Assembly: GCA_903895255.1 (NCBI GenBank)
Contig: CAITTG010000093.1
Span: 1 to 62,071, forward strand
DNA length: 62,071 nucleotides
Reading direction: 5' to 3'
DNA from: an uncultured Verrucomicrobia subdivision 3 bacterium
Lineage (GTDB): Bacteria; Verrucomicrobiota; Verrucomicrobiia; Limisphaerales; UBA11358
The number at the start of each line of letters is the position of its first letter. The first letter of the stretch is position 1. The position numbers were made by a program, and so were the translations under genes. The notes under the pieces were generated by a model. It was not told the DNA's origin. It made no database searches and saw only the letters and a program-made list of their open reading frames with translations. Below, piece after piece: positions 36,305 to 44,164 of the stretch.

Positions 36305-36862
36305 ATGTCGCTAGATATTTCCACCAACCGCTCAATTCAAAAGTACACATTTGGAGAGCAGTTGAGTCGGGTGCTCTGGGGTGTTGGCCAGTTTTTTTTC
36401 CGTTGGAGTCCGCGACCATTTTTTGGCTGGCGCCGCTTGATTTTGCGCTGTTTCGGGGCTAAAATCGGTCGGGAAGTGCGGGTGTATGGATCCACTCAGA
36501 TTTACTTTCCCTGGAACTTGCAGGCGGATGACTGGAGTTCCATCGGAGAGTGGGCCCTAATCTACAATTTAGGCACCGTGACCATCGGTCGTGGCGCCAG
36601 CATTTCCCACCGCGCGCATGTGTGTGCCGGCACCCATGATTACACCCAAGCGACCCTGCCCTTGCTAAAACCACCCATCGTGATCGAGGCCGAGGCTTGG
36701 ATTTGTGCCGATGCATTTGTGGGGCCAAATGTCCGGGTGGGGCGCGGTGCCATTGTGGGGGCGGCGGCCGTGGTGACGCGTAATGTGCCGGACTGGACCA
36801 TTGTAGTCGGCAATCCTGCCCGGGAAATCAAAAAGCGGGTGCTCAAATCGGTCGGGCCATAG
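36305..36862 (+). CDS. WcaF-type colanic-acid-like acetyltransferase
   Basis: 185 aa. The N-terminal half has QLSRVLWGVGQFFFRWSPRPFFGWRRLILRCFGAKIG, the opening of WcaF-family enzymes. A left-handed beta-helix follows (GEWALIYNLGTVTIGRGASISHRAHVCAGTHDY) with the catalytic His in the GTHD loop and the C-terminal NPAREIKKR. It O-acetylates a sugar using acetyl-CoA. ATG 36272 is an alternative start. About 250 A+T-rich bases upstream (36052-36304) carry no gene that I can see. Confidence 0.85.
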   Translation: MSLDISTNRSIQKYTFGEQLSRVLWGVGQFFFRWSPRPFFGWRRLILRCFGAKIGREVRVYGSTQIYFPWNLQADDWSSIGEWALIYNLGTVTIGRGASISHRAHVCAGTHDYTQATLPLLKPPIVIEAEAWICADAFVGPNVRVGRGAIVGAAAVVTRNVPDWTIVVGNPAREIKKRVLKSVGP

Positions 36863-36998
36863 GAGTCCGGAAGGCCGCGCGGTTTTTTGATTGTTTTGGC
36901 GAAGCTGGATCGGGTATACAAGCACGTGATCCATTGACCTTTAAGCAACTGACTACATCCATGAAAGCAAATTTAAGTCCCCGGCTGGCCGGCGTATC

Positions 36999-37991
36999 AT
37001 GAAATTAAAAGTATTGGTTACCGGGGCGGCGGGATTTATCGGGGCGCATGTGGCCGGGGAATGCCTGCTGCAGGGCTTTGAAGTGGTGGGGGTGGATGAT
37101 CTCTCGGGAGGTTTCATCGAAAATGTGCCGCCGGGGGTGCGCTTTGTACGGGCCTCAGTGACCGATGACCAGGGGATGGAGCGGTTGTTTGCGGTCGAGC
37201 GGTTTGATTATGTGTTTCATCTGGGTGCCTATGCCGCCGAGGGATTGTCTCATTTCATCCGTCGGTTCAACTATGAAACCAACCTGGGCGGGTCCATCGT
37301 TTTGATCAACGCCGCCATCCGCCACCAAGTAAAATGCTTTTTCTTCACTTCATCCATCGCCGTTTATGGCCGTAATCAATTGCCCATGCTGGAGGAGTTG
37401 ACCCCGCAGCCGGAGGATCCCTACGGAGTGAGCAAATACGCGGTGGAACTGGACCTGCGCGCCGCCCATGAGATGTTCGGGCTCAACGCCGTGGTGTTCC
37501 GGCCGCACAACGTATATGGGGAGCTGCAAAACATTGCCGACAAATACCGCAATGTCATCGGCATCTTCATGAACCAGATGCTGCAGGGCAAACCCATGAG
37601 TATTTTTGGCGACGGCCGGCAGACGCGGGCATTCTCCTACGTGGGTGACATGGTCGGCACGATGGTGCGCAGCGTGACCATGCCAGAGTGTTATGGCCAG
37701 GTGTTCAACATCGGGGCGGACCAGCACTACAGCGTGCTGGAACTGGCCCAGGAAGTGGCGCGCGCGTTGGACCTGCCAGCCAAGATTGTGCATTTGGAGG
37801 CCCGGAACGAGGTGGTGCATGCGTACGCCAGTCATGCCAAAGTGGAGAAAATTTTCGGCCCGCAGCCAGCCACGAGCCTGGCGGACGGCTTGCGGCGAAT
37901 GGCCAACTGGGTGAAAAGCGTGGGGGTGCGCGAACCTGTTCGTTTCAAAAATATCGAAATCTTGAAGAATCTGCCGCCGAGCTGGCGGTAG
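36999..37991 (+). CDS. NAD-dependent nucleotide-sugar epimerase/dehydratase
   Basis: 330 aa. Extended SDR: VTGAAGFIGAHVAGE (Rossmann glycine motif, residues 7-21), TSSIAVYG, the catalytic YGVSK (Tyr-x3-Lys), FRPHNVYGE, and the substrate-side FGDGRQTRAFSYVGD. The overall form resembles GalE/WbpP-like 4-epimerases of UDP-sugars, but the substrate cannot be fixed. It lies 25 bases before the GT2 gene, so the two may act on the same sugar. Confidence 0.88.
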   Translation: MKLKVLVTGAAGFIGAHVAGECLLQGFEVVGVDDLSGGFIENVPPGVRFVRASVTDDQGMERLFAVERFDYVFHLGAYAAEGLSHFIRRFNYETNLGGSIVLINAAIRHQVKCFFFTSSIAVYGRNQLPMLEELTPQPEDPYGVSKYAVELDLRAAHEMFGLNAVVFRPHNVYGELQNIADKYRNVIGIFMNQMLQGKPMSIFGDGRQTRAFSYVGDMVGTMVRSVTMPECYGQVFNIGADQHYSVLELAQEVARALDLPAKIVHLEARNEVVHAYASHAKVEKIFGPQPATSLADGLRRMANWVKSVGVREPVRFKNIEILKNLPPSWR

Positions 37992-38015
37992 TGCCGTTCA
38001 CGGTAATGGTTTGCC

Positions 38016-38837
38016 ATGATCTCGATACTCATTCTTACTTACAATGAAGCGGCGAATCTGCCGGCCTGTCTGGCGGCGTTAAAATGGGCGGATGACATCC
38101 TGGTGGTGGATTCCCACAGCACCGACAACACCGTGGCGGTGGCGCGGGAGGCCGGCGCCCGGGTCTTGCAAAACCCCTTCGTCAACTTTGCCGTGCAACG
38201 CAACTATGGGGTCGAGCAGGGGGGCTTGAAGCATGAATGGGTGCTGCATTTGGACGCCGACGAGGTCGTCACACCGGCATTCGTCGAGGAAATGCGGCGG
38301 GCCATCCAGACGCCGAATCTGGATGCCTATCGGGTCCCCTCCAAGATGATTTTCCAGGGTCGCTGGTTGAAGTATTCCGGAATGTATCCCACCTATCAAG
38401 TGCGGCTGGGGCGGCGGAACAAGCTTAAATTCGTTCAGGTGGGCCATGGGCAGCGCGAGCAATTACCACCCGGCCGGCTGGGCACGTTGCGCGAGGCGTT
38501 GCTGCATTATTCCTTCTCCAAGGGCATTGCCGACTGGGTGGTGCGGCATAATCGTTATTCCACGGACGAGGCTTTGCACTTTGTAAATGATTTGGCTGGC
38601 CAGCCTCAAGATTGGGGCGGAATATTATGCCTCGGCGATGCCGTCCGTCGCCGCCGGGCGGTTAAGCGGTTGGCCTTTCACCTCCCCTTTCGGTCCGCGT
38701 TGCGGTTTTGGTATATGTTCGTGCTGAAACGCGGCTTTTTGGATGGCCGGGCGGGCTATGATTATTGCCGCTTGCTTGCTTTCTACGAGTATTTGGTTTC
38801 GCTGAAAATTCAGGAGCTTCGTGCCATAAAAAAGTGA
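38016..38837 (+). CDS. Glycosyltransferase family 2 (WaaE/KdtX-like)
   Basis: 273 aa. GT-A fold: ISILILTYNEAANLPACLAALKWADDILVVDSHSTDNT, then HLDADEVVTPAF with the metal-binding DAD, and MYPTYQVRLGRR. The C-terminal half has LREALLHYSFSKGIADWVVRHNRYSTDEA, which is typical of the WaaE/KdtX group that adds glucose or a related sugar to lipopolysaccharide core heptose. It is the last intact glycosyltransferase of this plus-strand series before the decayed zone. Confidence 0.9.
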   Translation: MISILILTYNEAANLPACLAALKWADDILVVDSHSTDNTVAVAREAGARVLQNPFVNFAVQRNYGVEQGGLKHEWVLHLDADEVVTPAFVEEMRRAIQTPNLDAYRVPSKMIFQGRWLKYSGMYPTYQVRLGRRNKLKFVQVGHGQREQLPPGRLGTLREALLHYSFSKGIADWVVRHNRYSTDEALHFVNDLAGQPQDWGGILCLGDAVRRRRAVKRLAFHLPFRSALRFWYMFVLKRGFLDGRAGYDYCRLLAFYEYLVSLKIQELRAIKK

Positions 38838-38931
38838 CAGTGAGCTTTTTTTCGCCCTTACCGATATGGCTCGACGGTTCGGTAGCGCTGGGAATTTTTT
38901 TATCGCGGATGGATTGGGTTGCTTGGAAAAT

Positions 38932-39084
38932 ATGAAAAATCGGCAGGCGCATTTGGATGTGTTGCGCGGTCTTGCGGCGTTGCTGGTCTGTGCCGGGCAT
39001 TTGCGGTCTTTTCTGCTGGTGGAAAATACGCGATTTTTGGGCTTGCTTGTGGTGTTTCTTATGAACTCCGCCGCCGCTTGGTAA
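38932..39084 (+). pseudogene. Truncated acyltransferase 3 N-terminal fragment
   Basis: A 50-codon frame encodes RQAHLDVLRGLAALLVCAGHLRSFLLV, the first membrane helix and catalytic-type His of acyltransferase 3 proteins, and then stops after a diverged tail. The other nine or so helices are missing. It is most simply the remnant of a deleted gene. Expression as a small membrane protein cannot be excluded. Confidence 0.65.
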
Positions 39085-39175
39085 TGTTTTGAACGCAAAC
39101 CCGATCGGGTCCGCAACGCTTTGGAGGTTGGATTGCTTTGACTAATTTACTAAGCTCTTCACCTAGGGGCTTTCG

Positions 39176-39748
39176 ATGAAAGTTCGAGCCTGGTTCAAAG
39201 CAGCCGGAATGTTTGTGGCCTTGGTAATTACCCTGGCCATCACTGCTTATTGCTTTCCTCATCAGGTGTTGACCGTTGACAGCGGCCCGGTGCGGTCGGA
39301 TGTTTTGTTGGTTTTGGGTGGTGGCGGCCAGGAACGACCCTCCCGGGCGGCTGAATTATTCAAAACCGGAGATGCGCCCCTGATTATATGCACTGGAGCT
39401 GGCGATATTGGCTATCACCGGGATTGGCTGATTGCTGCCGGGGTGCCCACGGAGGATATTGAACTGGAAACCCGTTCCTTTACCACGCGGGAAAATGCCC
39501 TCTTTACCATTCGGCTGATGCGTGCCCAGCATCTCAAAAGCGCCATTATTGTCACCACCTGGTACCATTCCCGCCGCGCTCTGGCCTGTTTTGAACATTA
39601 CGGCCCGGATTTGAAATTCTACTCGCGGCCATCTTATTTTGGCTGGCACCAATCCGAGTGGCAATTCCATGGAACCAATAATTACATCCGGCTGGAATAC
39701 GTCAAAATGCTTGGTTATTGGCTTTTGTACGGTGTCTGTCCCTTGTGA
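39176..39748 (+). CDS. YdcF/SanA-family membrane-associated protein
   Basis: 190 aa. One N-terminal membrane helix (about 9-28) then a DUF218 domain: SDVLLVLGGGGQERPSRAAELFKTG, CTGAGDIG, ETRSFTTRENALFTIRLM and IIVTTWYHSRRALACFEHY. DUF218 proteins (YdcF, SanA, ElyC) act at the envelope and some influence peptidoglycan or undecaprenyl-carrier use. It lies in a region with gene fragments, and a second copy of its C-terminal sequence seems to survive at about 40917-40976. Confidence 0.85.
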   Translation: MKVRAWFKAAGMFVALVITLAITAYCFPHQVLTVDSGPVRSDVLLVLGGGGQERPSRAAELFKTGDAPLIICTGAGDIGYHRDWLIAAGVPTEDIELETRSFTTRENALFTIRLMRAQHLKSAIIVTTWYHSRRALACFEHYGPDLKFYSRPSYFGWHQSEWQFHGTNNYIRLEYVKMLGYWLLYGVCPL

Positions 39749-39812
39749 CCGTGTGGTCTTAACCTGACCTTGAAATTACTTGCCTGCTGTGAGTGTGCCT
39801 AAGCCAAAAACC

Positions 39813-40694
39813 ATGTCGCCCGCGCAAATCGCGGCCAACCGGCGAAACGCTCAAAAATCCACCGGGCCCAAGACTGCGCGCGGCCGGGCAATCGCCAAAA
39901 TGAACGCCCTCAAGCACGGAATGCTGGGTAAAGACGTGTTGGTACGGGGACGTCACGCAAGCGAGAGCCAGCGTGAATTTCGGTCCTTGCTGGCCCAATT
40001 TCGTGAACACTTGGCCCCCGTTGGACCATTGGAGGAAATGTTGGTGGACCAGATTGTAACCACTCACTGGCGCTTGCGCCGGGCGGTGAAGGCTGAGGCC
40101 GGCGCAATCGCCTTGAGCGTGGACGATGGCCACTGGCAGCGTACCCGCCATGACCCTTGGTTCGAAACCTTGAAATGGGATATTTTCGGAGATCCAACTT
40201 TGGCGATGCGAAACTCCGCCCTTGGCAACAGCATGATGGAAAACCAGTTAAAGGCGGTTCGTGCTTCGGTTGAGCAATCCGGCGAATTGACGGAAGCGGC
40301 CATCCAAACCGTGGTTTTTCATGGCAAGCCTTATGGCGTGACCAAGGATTTGGAAGAGTTACGCCTCCGGCTGCACCAAAATCCGGATGGTTTGGAGCCG
40401 TCCGCCCTGCGTGCTCGTCAGAAGGAGCAGGCCCTGGAATTTATCGACCGCAAACTTCGGCTCATTTGTTGGGACAAGACGGCATGCGAGGAGCATGATA
40501 GAAATGTGGAGGCGGCCCGTCAGGCGGTCGCGATTCTGCCGTCCCCCGAATTCTTGGATAAAATCATGCGTTATGAAACCAAATTGGAACGGCAATTATA
40601 TCGTGCCATGAACCAGTTGGAGCGTTTGCAACGTCAGCGCTTGGGTGAATCGGTCCCGCCCCCAATGTCTCTGGAAGTAACGGATAAAACCTGA
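39813..40694 (+). CDS. Conserved 'STGP' family protein of unknown function
   Basis: 293 aa. Begins with IAANRRNAQKSTGPKTARGRAIAKMNALKHGMLGK, a strongly basic motif seen at the start of a large uncharacterised protein family that I recall from Acidobacteria, Planctomycetes and Verrucomicrobia. The rest is helical with EEMLVDQIVTTHWRLRR and a C-terminal coiled-coil-like region ending in RLQRQRLGES. No enzyme motif is seen; the basic start suggests nucleic-acid contact. TTG 39780 and GTG 39789 are alternative starts. The next frame begins directly at its stop codon. Confidence 0.75.
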   Translation: MSPAQIAANRRNAQKSTGPKTARGRAIAKMNALKHGMLGKDVLVRGRHASESQREFRSLLAQFREHLAPVGPLEEMLVDQIVTTHWRLRRAVKAEAGAIALSVDDGHWQRTRHDPWFETLKWDIFGDPTLAMRNSALGNSMMENQLKAVRASVEQSGELTEAAIQTVVFHGKPYGVTKDLEELRLRLHQNPDGLEPSALRARQKEQALEFIDRKLRLICWDKTACEEHDRNVEAARQAVAILPSPEFLDKIMRYETKLERQLYRAMNQLERLQRQRLGESVPPPMSLEVTDKT

Positions 40695-40979
40695 ATGCGG
40701 CTTTTTGCCAAACGAACCCATTCTGAAAATTATAAAATAGTCAATAGGGACGGTTCAACTGCGAGTTTTTGGCCAGTGTTATCACAACCAAAACGAAGCC
40801 GAAAAACGCTCATCGCAGCGTGGCCACCCCTTGGTTTTGGCCTGGCTAGATCATTACAGACCATGTTTGCAAATCTTTTGGCACTCGTCCAGACTCTGCT
40901 GCTAGTGGCCGGAATGGCGTTTAATGGCTATATTAGAGGAGAATATGTCAAAATTCTTGGATGTTGCATTTTAATATAG
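40695..40979 (+). pseudogene. Residual frame with ydcF-like 3' end
   Basis: A 94-codon frame opening with an ATG directly after the stop of the STGP gene. The start (RLFAKRTHSEN) resembles tails that I recall at the end of that family, so it could be a frameshifted extension. The end, FNGYIRGEYVKILGCCIL, matches the YdcF C-terminus at 39686-39740 (NNYIRLEYVKMLGYWLL). The piece is best read as a junction of gene remnants rather than a functional protein. Confidence 0.5.
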
Positions 40980-41181
40980 TGGTTGCCCGATTTAAACTGT
41001 GCGCAAACTTCTACATTCTGCCCGGTACCATCGCCGGCCGGTCCTTAGTCCGGTGGGATTGGCGTGCATGGGCCAATCATGATCCGGCTTAACCTACAAA
41101 ATGTTTGACTATAATGCATTCGCTTTCATAATTATTAAAAATTCAAATTTATAAATGATTTTTCAAAATAGAGTGCGGATC

Positions 41182-42192
41182 ATGAAGGTCATGAGCATCC
41201 TCGTTTCGAGCTTTGTAGCTATGGCTGCGCTCATTAGCGTTGTTTTTTGCCGTACGGACGATTTAACCGGATTTTATGCCAACTGGCGCAGTGAGAAACT
41301 CGCCATGCTGGACCGCGATCCGCATCTTTATTTGGTGGCGGCCTTTGGGTCAAGTCATGTTCACAATGGTTTTGACCCCCGGTCCTTCGACGCTGCATTT
41401 AGCGGTGCCACAAACACTCCCAAGAGTTTTAATCTGGGAATTGAGGGTGGCAGCCAGACCGAACAAAGGAAAATGGCGCTGGAATATTTAAAGTACGTCC
41501 ACCAGCGGGGCGGGCAGCATGCCATAATACTGCTCGAAATGGAGGATGGCATGAATTTCCAAGATATTTATTTGGCCCATCCTCGGGCCATTAATATTTA
41601 CGACTGGTCTACTATCAAATTCGTTGCCGAGTATAGTAGTTTTCACATTGGGGCGGTTCGCTGGTTAGGTCGGCTCCAGTATGCCCTGCGCGCTGGATGT
41701 CTGCACTATTTGAATGTGGGCATGTTAAGCAACCGGATTTTCCGACCGCCTCTGGACGAGTCCCTGATTGCCCGGCAAACTGCCGACGATCGGCGTGGAC
41801 TCGACGATCTCCCTGTGAACAGTGATATGAAACAATACCTGTCCGTCCTGCCGGCAAGCATCAGTGCTATCCCTGGGGAAATCGAGCCCGGCCATTATCA
41901 CCTATTGCGCGATCTTTACGCCGCTAGTTTGATTAAGGATTTAAAAATTGCCTATTTCGTCATGCCGCTTATGCACAAGCCTGGATTCCTTAGCGGTATT
42001 ATCCCCCTCTATCCCACAGAAATTGACGGCCCCCAAGGCAAGGTGCCTGTAATTAATCTGTACGAAACCGGTTATGAGCTGTTTAAACCAGACCTTTGGC
42101 ACGATGATGCGCATTTGAATGGATCTGGTGCCAGGGTGCTATCTCGCATTTTGGGTGCCAAACTTCGCAATTATTACTCCGTCAACTTTTAG
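41182..42192 (+). CDS. SGNH-hydrolase-like membrane-anchored protein paired with MBOAT
   Basis: 336 aa. N-terminal membrane helix (about 3-23), then VAAFGSSHVHNGFDP (block I serine), FNLGIEGGSQ, and near the C-terminus LWHDDAHLNGSGARVLS, the Asp/His block of SGNH-type proteins. Together with the MBOAT gene 12 bases downstream it resembles AlgJ/AlgX- or DltD-type partners that finish transfer of acyl groups to an extracellular polymer. It is more distant from named families than its partner. ATG 41155 is an alternative start. Confidence 0.75.
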   Translation: MKVMSILVSSFVAMAALISVVFCRTDDLTGFYANWRSEKLAMLDRDPHLYLVAAFGSSHVHNGFDPRSFDAAFSGATNTPKSFNLGIEGGSQTEQRKMALEYLKYVHQRGGQHAIILLEMEDGMNFQDIYLAHPRAINIYDWSTIKFVAEYSSFHIGAVRWLGRLQYALRAGCLHYLNVGMLSNRIFRPPLDESLIARQTADDRRGLDDLPVNSDMKQYLSVLPASISAIPGEIEPGHYHLLRDLYAASLIKDLKIAYFVMPLMHKPGFLSGIIPLYPTEIDGPQGKVPVINLYETGYELFKPDLWHDDAHLNGSGARVLSRILGAKLRNYYSVNF

Positions 42193-42203
42193 GAATCATC
42201 CTC

Positions 42204-43610
42204 ATGCTTTTTGTTGAACTGCGTTTTTTTATTTTCTTCGCTGTGGTGCTCGGTGTTTATTGGAGTTTGCAGCAAAACCATCATCGAAAATTTTTTCTGC
42301 TGGCTGCCAGTTACTATTTTTATGGTTCTTGGGACTGGCGCTTTGTTTGCATGTTGTTTGGCTTGTCGGTTGCCGATTACTTCCTGTCGCGCGCCATCTT
42401 TGCATCCGGGTCTCCGGGGTGGCGGAAAGTTTTGGTATCTTTGAGTATTGCCATGAATCTTTCGGTTCTTTGTTTCTTTAAATATTTTAATTTTTTTACT
42501 GCCAGCACGGTGGCATTGGCGCATCACCTCGGAATTCATCTCAGCGATTTCACATTGCGGGTAATCCTCCCTGTTGGGATCAGTTTTTTCACATTCCAAT
42601 CCTTAAGTTATACCATTGATGTTTATCGGCGTGAAATCGCCCCTGCCAGGAGTCTGCTTGATTACCTCATGTTTGCTGGTTTTTTCCCGCAACTGGTCGC
42701 TGGGCCCATCGTTAGACCCAAATATTTTTTACCGCAACTCGATTCCCCGCGGTCTTTCTCCTCCGTTGAACTCAAACCGCTGCTACTCCTCTTCCTCCTT
42801 GGTTTTTTTAAAAAAACGTGTCTCGCGGACAACATCTCTCCTTATGTTGACCAGGTTTTTAAAGACCCTGCTGGGTTTACCTGCCTTTCCTCCATCACCG
42901 CCGTCTGGCTTTATGCCACGCAAATATATTGTGACTTTTCCGGATATTCCGACATGGCTATTGCGGTGGCCGGCCTCATGGGTTTCCAATTAGTGTTGAA
43001 TTTTGACGCCCCCTATCTGGCGACCTCCATACAGGATTTCTGGCGGCGTTGGCACATTTCTCTTTCCTCTTGGATTCGCGATTACATTTATGTCTCGCTC
43101 GGTGGGCGCAGCGCTAAAATTTATTTAACCTATCGCAACTTGCTGCTTACCATGCTGGCGGGAGGTTTATGGCATGGTGCCGCATGGACATTTGTTATTT
43201 GGGGAGGACTGCATGGCATGGCCCTAGTGGTGAACCATGAATGCCGGCGTATTTTCGGTGATGGCCGGTCACCGCTGCCGATTCCTGCCTTCCTCGGCTG
43301 GTTGGTTACGATCAATTTTGTTTGTCTGGCTTGGATCACCTTTCGTGCCCCGGATTTTGCAACCTGCCTCACAATTCTCAAGCATTATTTGCTAATCGCT
43401 CCCGGCGGACACCGTATGATTCCCGTTTGGCTGGTTGGATTTGCCCCGGGACTATTGGTGGTGCAGTTACTTATGCGGAAATGGGCGCTGGTAAAAAGCT
43501 TGGCTCAGGCCCCTTGGACCAGTTTTGCCTTAAGCTACGGGTGCCTCTGGGCAATCACACTAGCACTGCTGCCACTGGGTTACCGTCCATTTATTTACTT
43601 TCAATTTTGA
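42204..43610 (+). CDS. MBOAT-family O-acyltransferase (AlgI/DltB type)
   Basis: 468 aa, about 11 membrane helices. Family blocks: FFLLAASYYFYGSWDWRF, LKYF-type KYFNFFTAS, ILPVGISFFTFQSLSYTIDVYR, FFPQLVAGPIVRP, FWRRWHISLSSWIRDYIYVSLGG and AGGLWHGAAWTFVIWGGLHG with the invariant His324. AlgI-like proteins carry acetyl groups across the inner membrane for polysaccharide O-acetylation. With the upstream SGNH-like gene it forms a two-gene acylation unit. Confidence 0.93.
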   Translation: MLFVELRFFIFFAVVLGVYWSLQQNHHRKFFLLAASYYFYGSWDWRFVCMLFGLSVADYFLSRAIFASGSPGWRKVLVSLSIAMNLSVLCFFKYFNFFTASTVALAHHLGIHLSDFTLRVILPVGISFFTFQSLSYTIDVYRREIAPARSLLDYLMFAGFFPQLVAGPIVRPKYFLPQLDSPRSFSSVELKPLLLLFLLGFFKKTCLADNISPYVDQVFKDPAGFTCLSSITAVWLYATQIYCDFSGYSDMAIAVAGLMGFQLVLNFDAPYLATSIQDFWRRWHISLSSWIRDYIYVSLGGRSAKIYLTYRNLLLTMLAGGLWHGAAWTFVIWGGLHGMALVVNHECRRIFGDGRSPLPIPAFLGWLVTINFVCLAWITFRAPDFATCLTILKHYLLIAPGGHRMIPVWLVGFAPGLLVVQLLMRKWALVKSLAQAPWTSFALSYGCLWAITLALLPLGYRPFIYFQF

Positions 43611-44164
43611 AAGCTTGCCTAAAACGTTATGGGCCTGATACAGTAATCCGAGTATGGTTGGCGAATGACCGTCCTCAACTCTTGGAACGGCCCACAATTC
43701 TCCTTTGTTTTCCTGTAAAATAGGTCGATTAACTCAGCCAACACGTTTTGTTTAGGCTAAAATACTTCCGTTAGAGCCTGTCTGAAAATTCAAAACCCTC
43801 CGGGCGGCAGGTCTTTTACCTGTGGACTTCGTTGGCTCGGCCATTACAACCCGTTGCGGGGATGCGCGGGCCTCGACGTCTCGTCCACAGCCAAAATCCC
43901 TTGCCGCAGGACTCTTTTCAATTCTTAGCCGGAACTATTCATTTCAACCGCAGGTGAACGCGGACGAACGCAGATGAAACCATGAGGTTGGCAAGGTTTT
44001 GACCCGATATTGCTCGAGAACTATTTGTTGCGTCATTTTTTCTCGTTTTCCGCCTTCCCCATCTGCGTTAATCTGCGTTAAAGTCTTTTTCAACTAAATT
44101 GTTCCGGCTTAGACCAATCTGAATTTCTCGCTGAAAATTTCTTGGAAATGTGGTAAGTTTCTTC
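43611..44164. other. Intergenic region with nested inverted repeats
   Basis: About 550 bases without a credible gene. It holds an IS-end-like sequence GAGCCTGTCTGAAAA at 43773-43787, a hairpin CAGGT/ACCTG at 43809-43823, perfect 8-base arms CTGTGGAC (43820-43827) and GTCCACAG (43883-43890), and the larger inverted repeat at 43948-44081. No transposase is present. It precedes the exosortase operon and must contain its promoter, but I could not pick one with confidence. Confidence 0.5.
43948..44081. repeat. Inverted repeat with CGCAGAT/ATCTGCG arms
   Basis: The left arm at 43948-43977 (GAACGCGGACGAACGCAGATGA) is an imperfect inverse of the right arm at 44061-44081, which is itself a tandem of ATCTGCGTTA. 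They are separated by about 85 bases. Similar intergenic elements are common in Verrucomicrobia as far as I recall. Confidence 0.6.

Noticed and set aside
43773..43787. Insertion-sequence terminal repeat GAGCCTGTCTGAAAA
   Set aside because: No matching inverted end and no transposase frame nearby. Kept only as a note in the intergenic entry.
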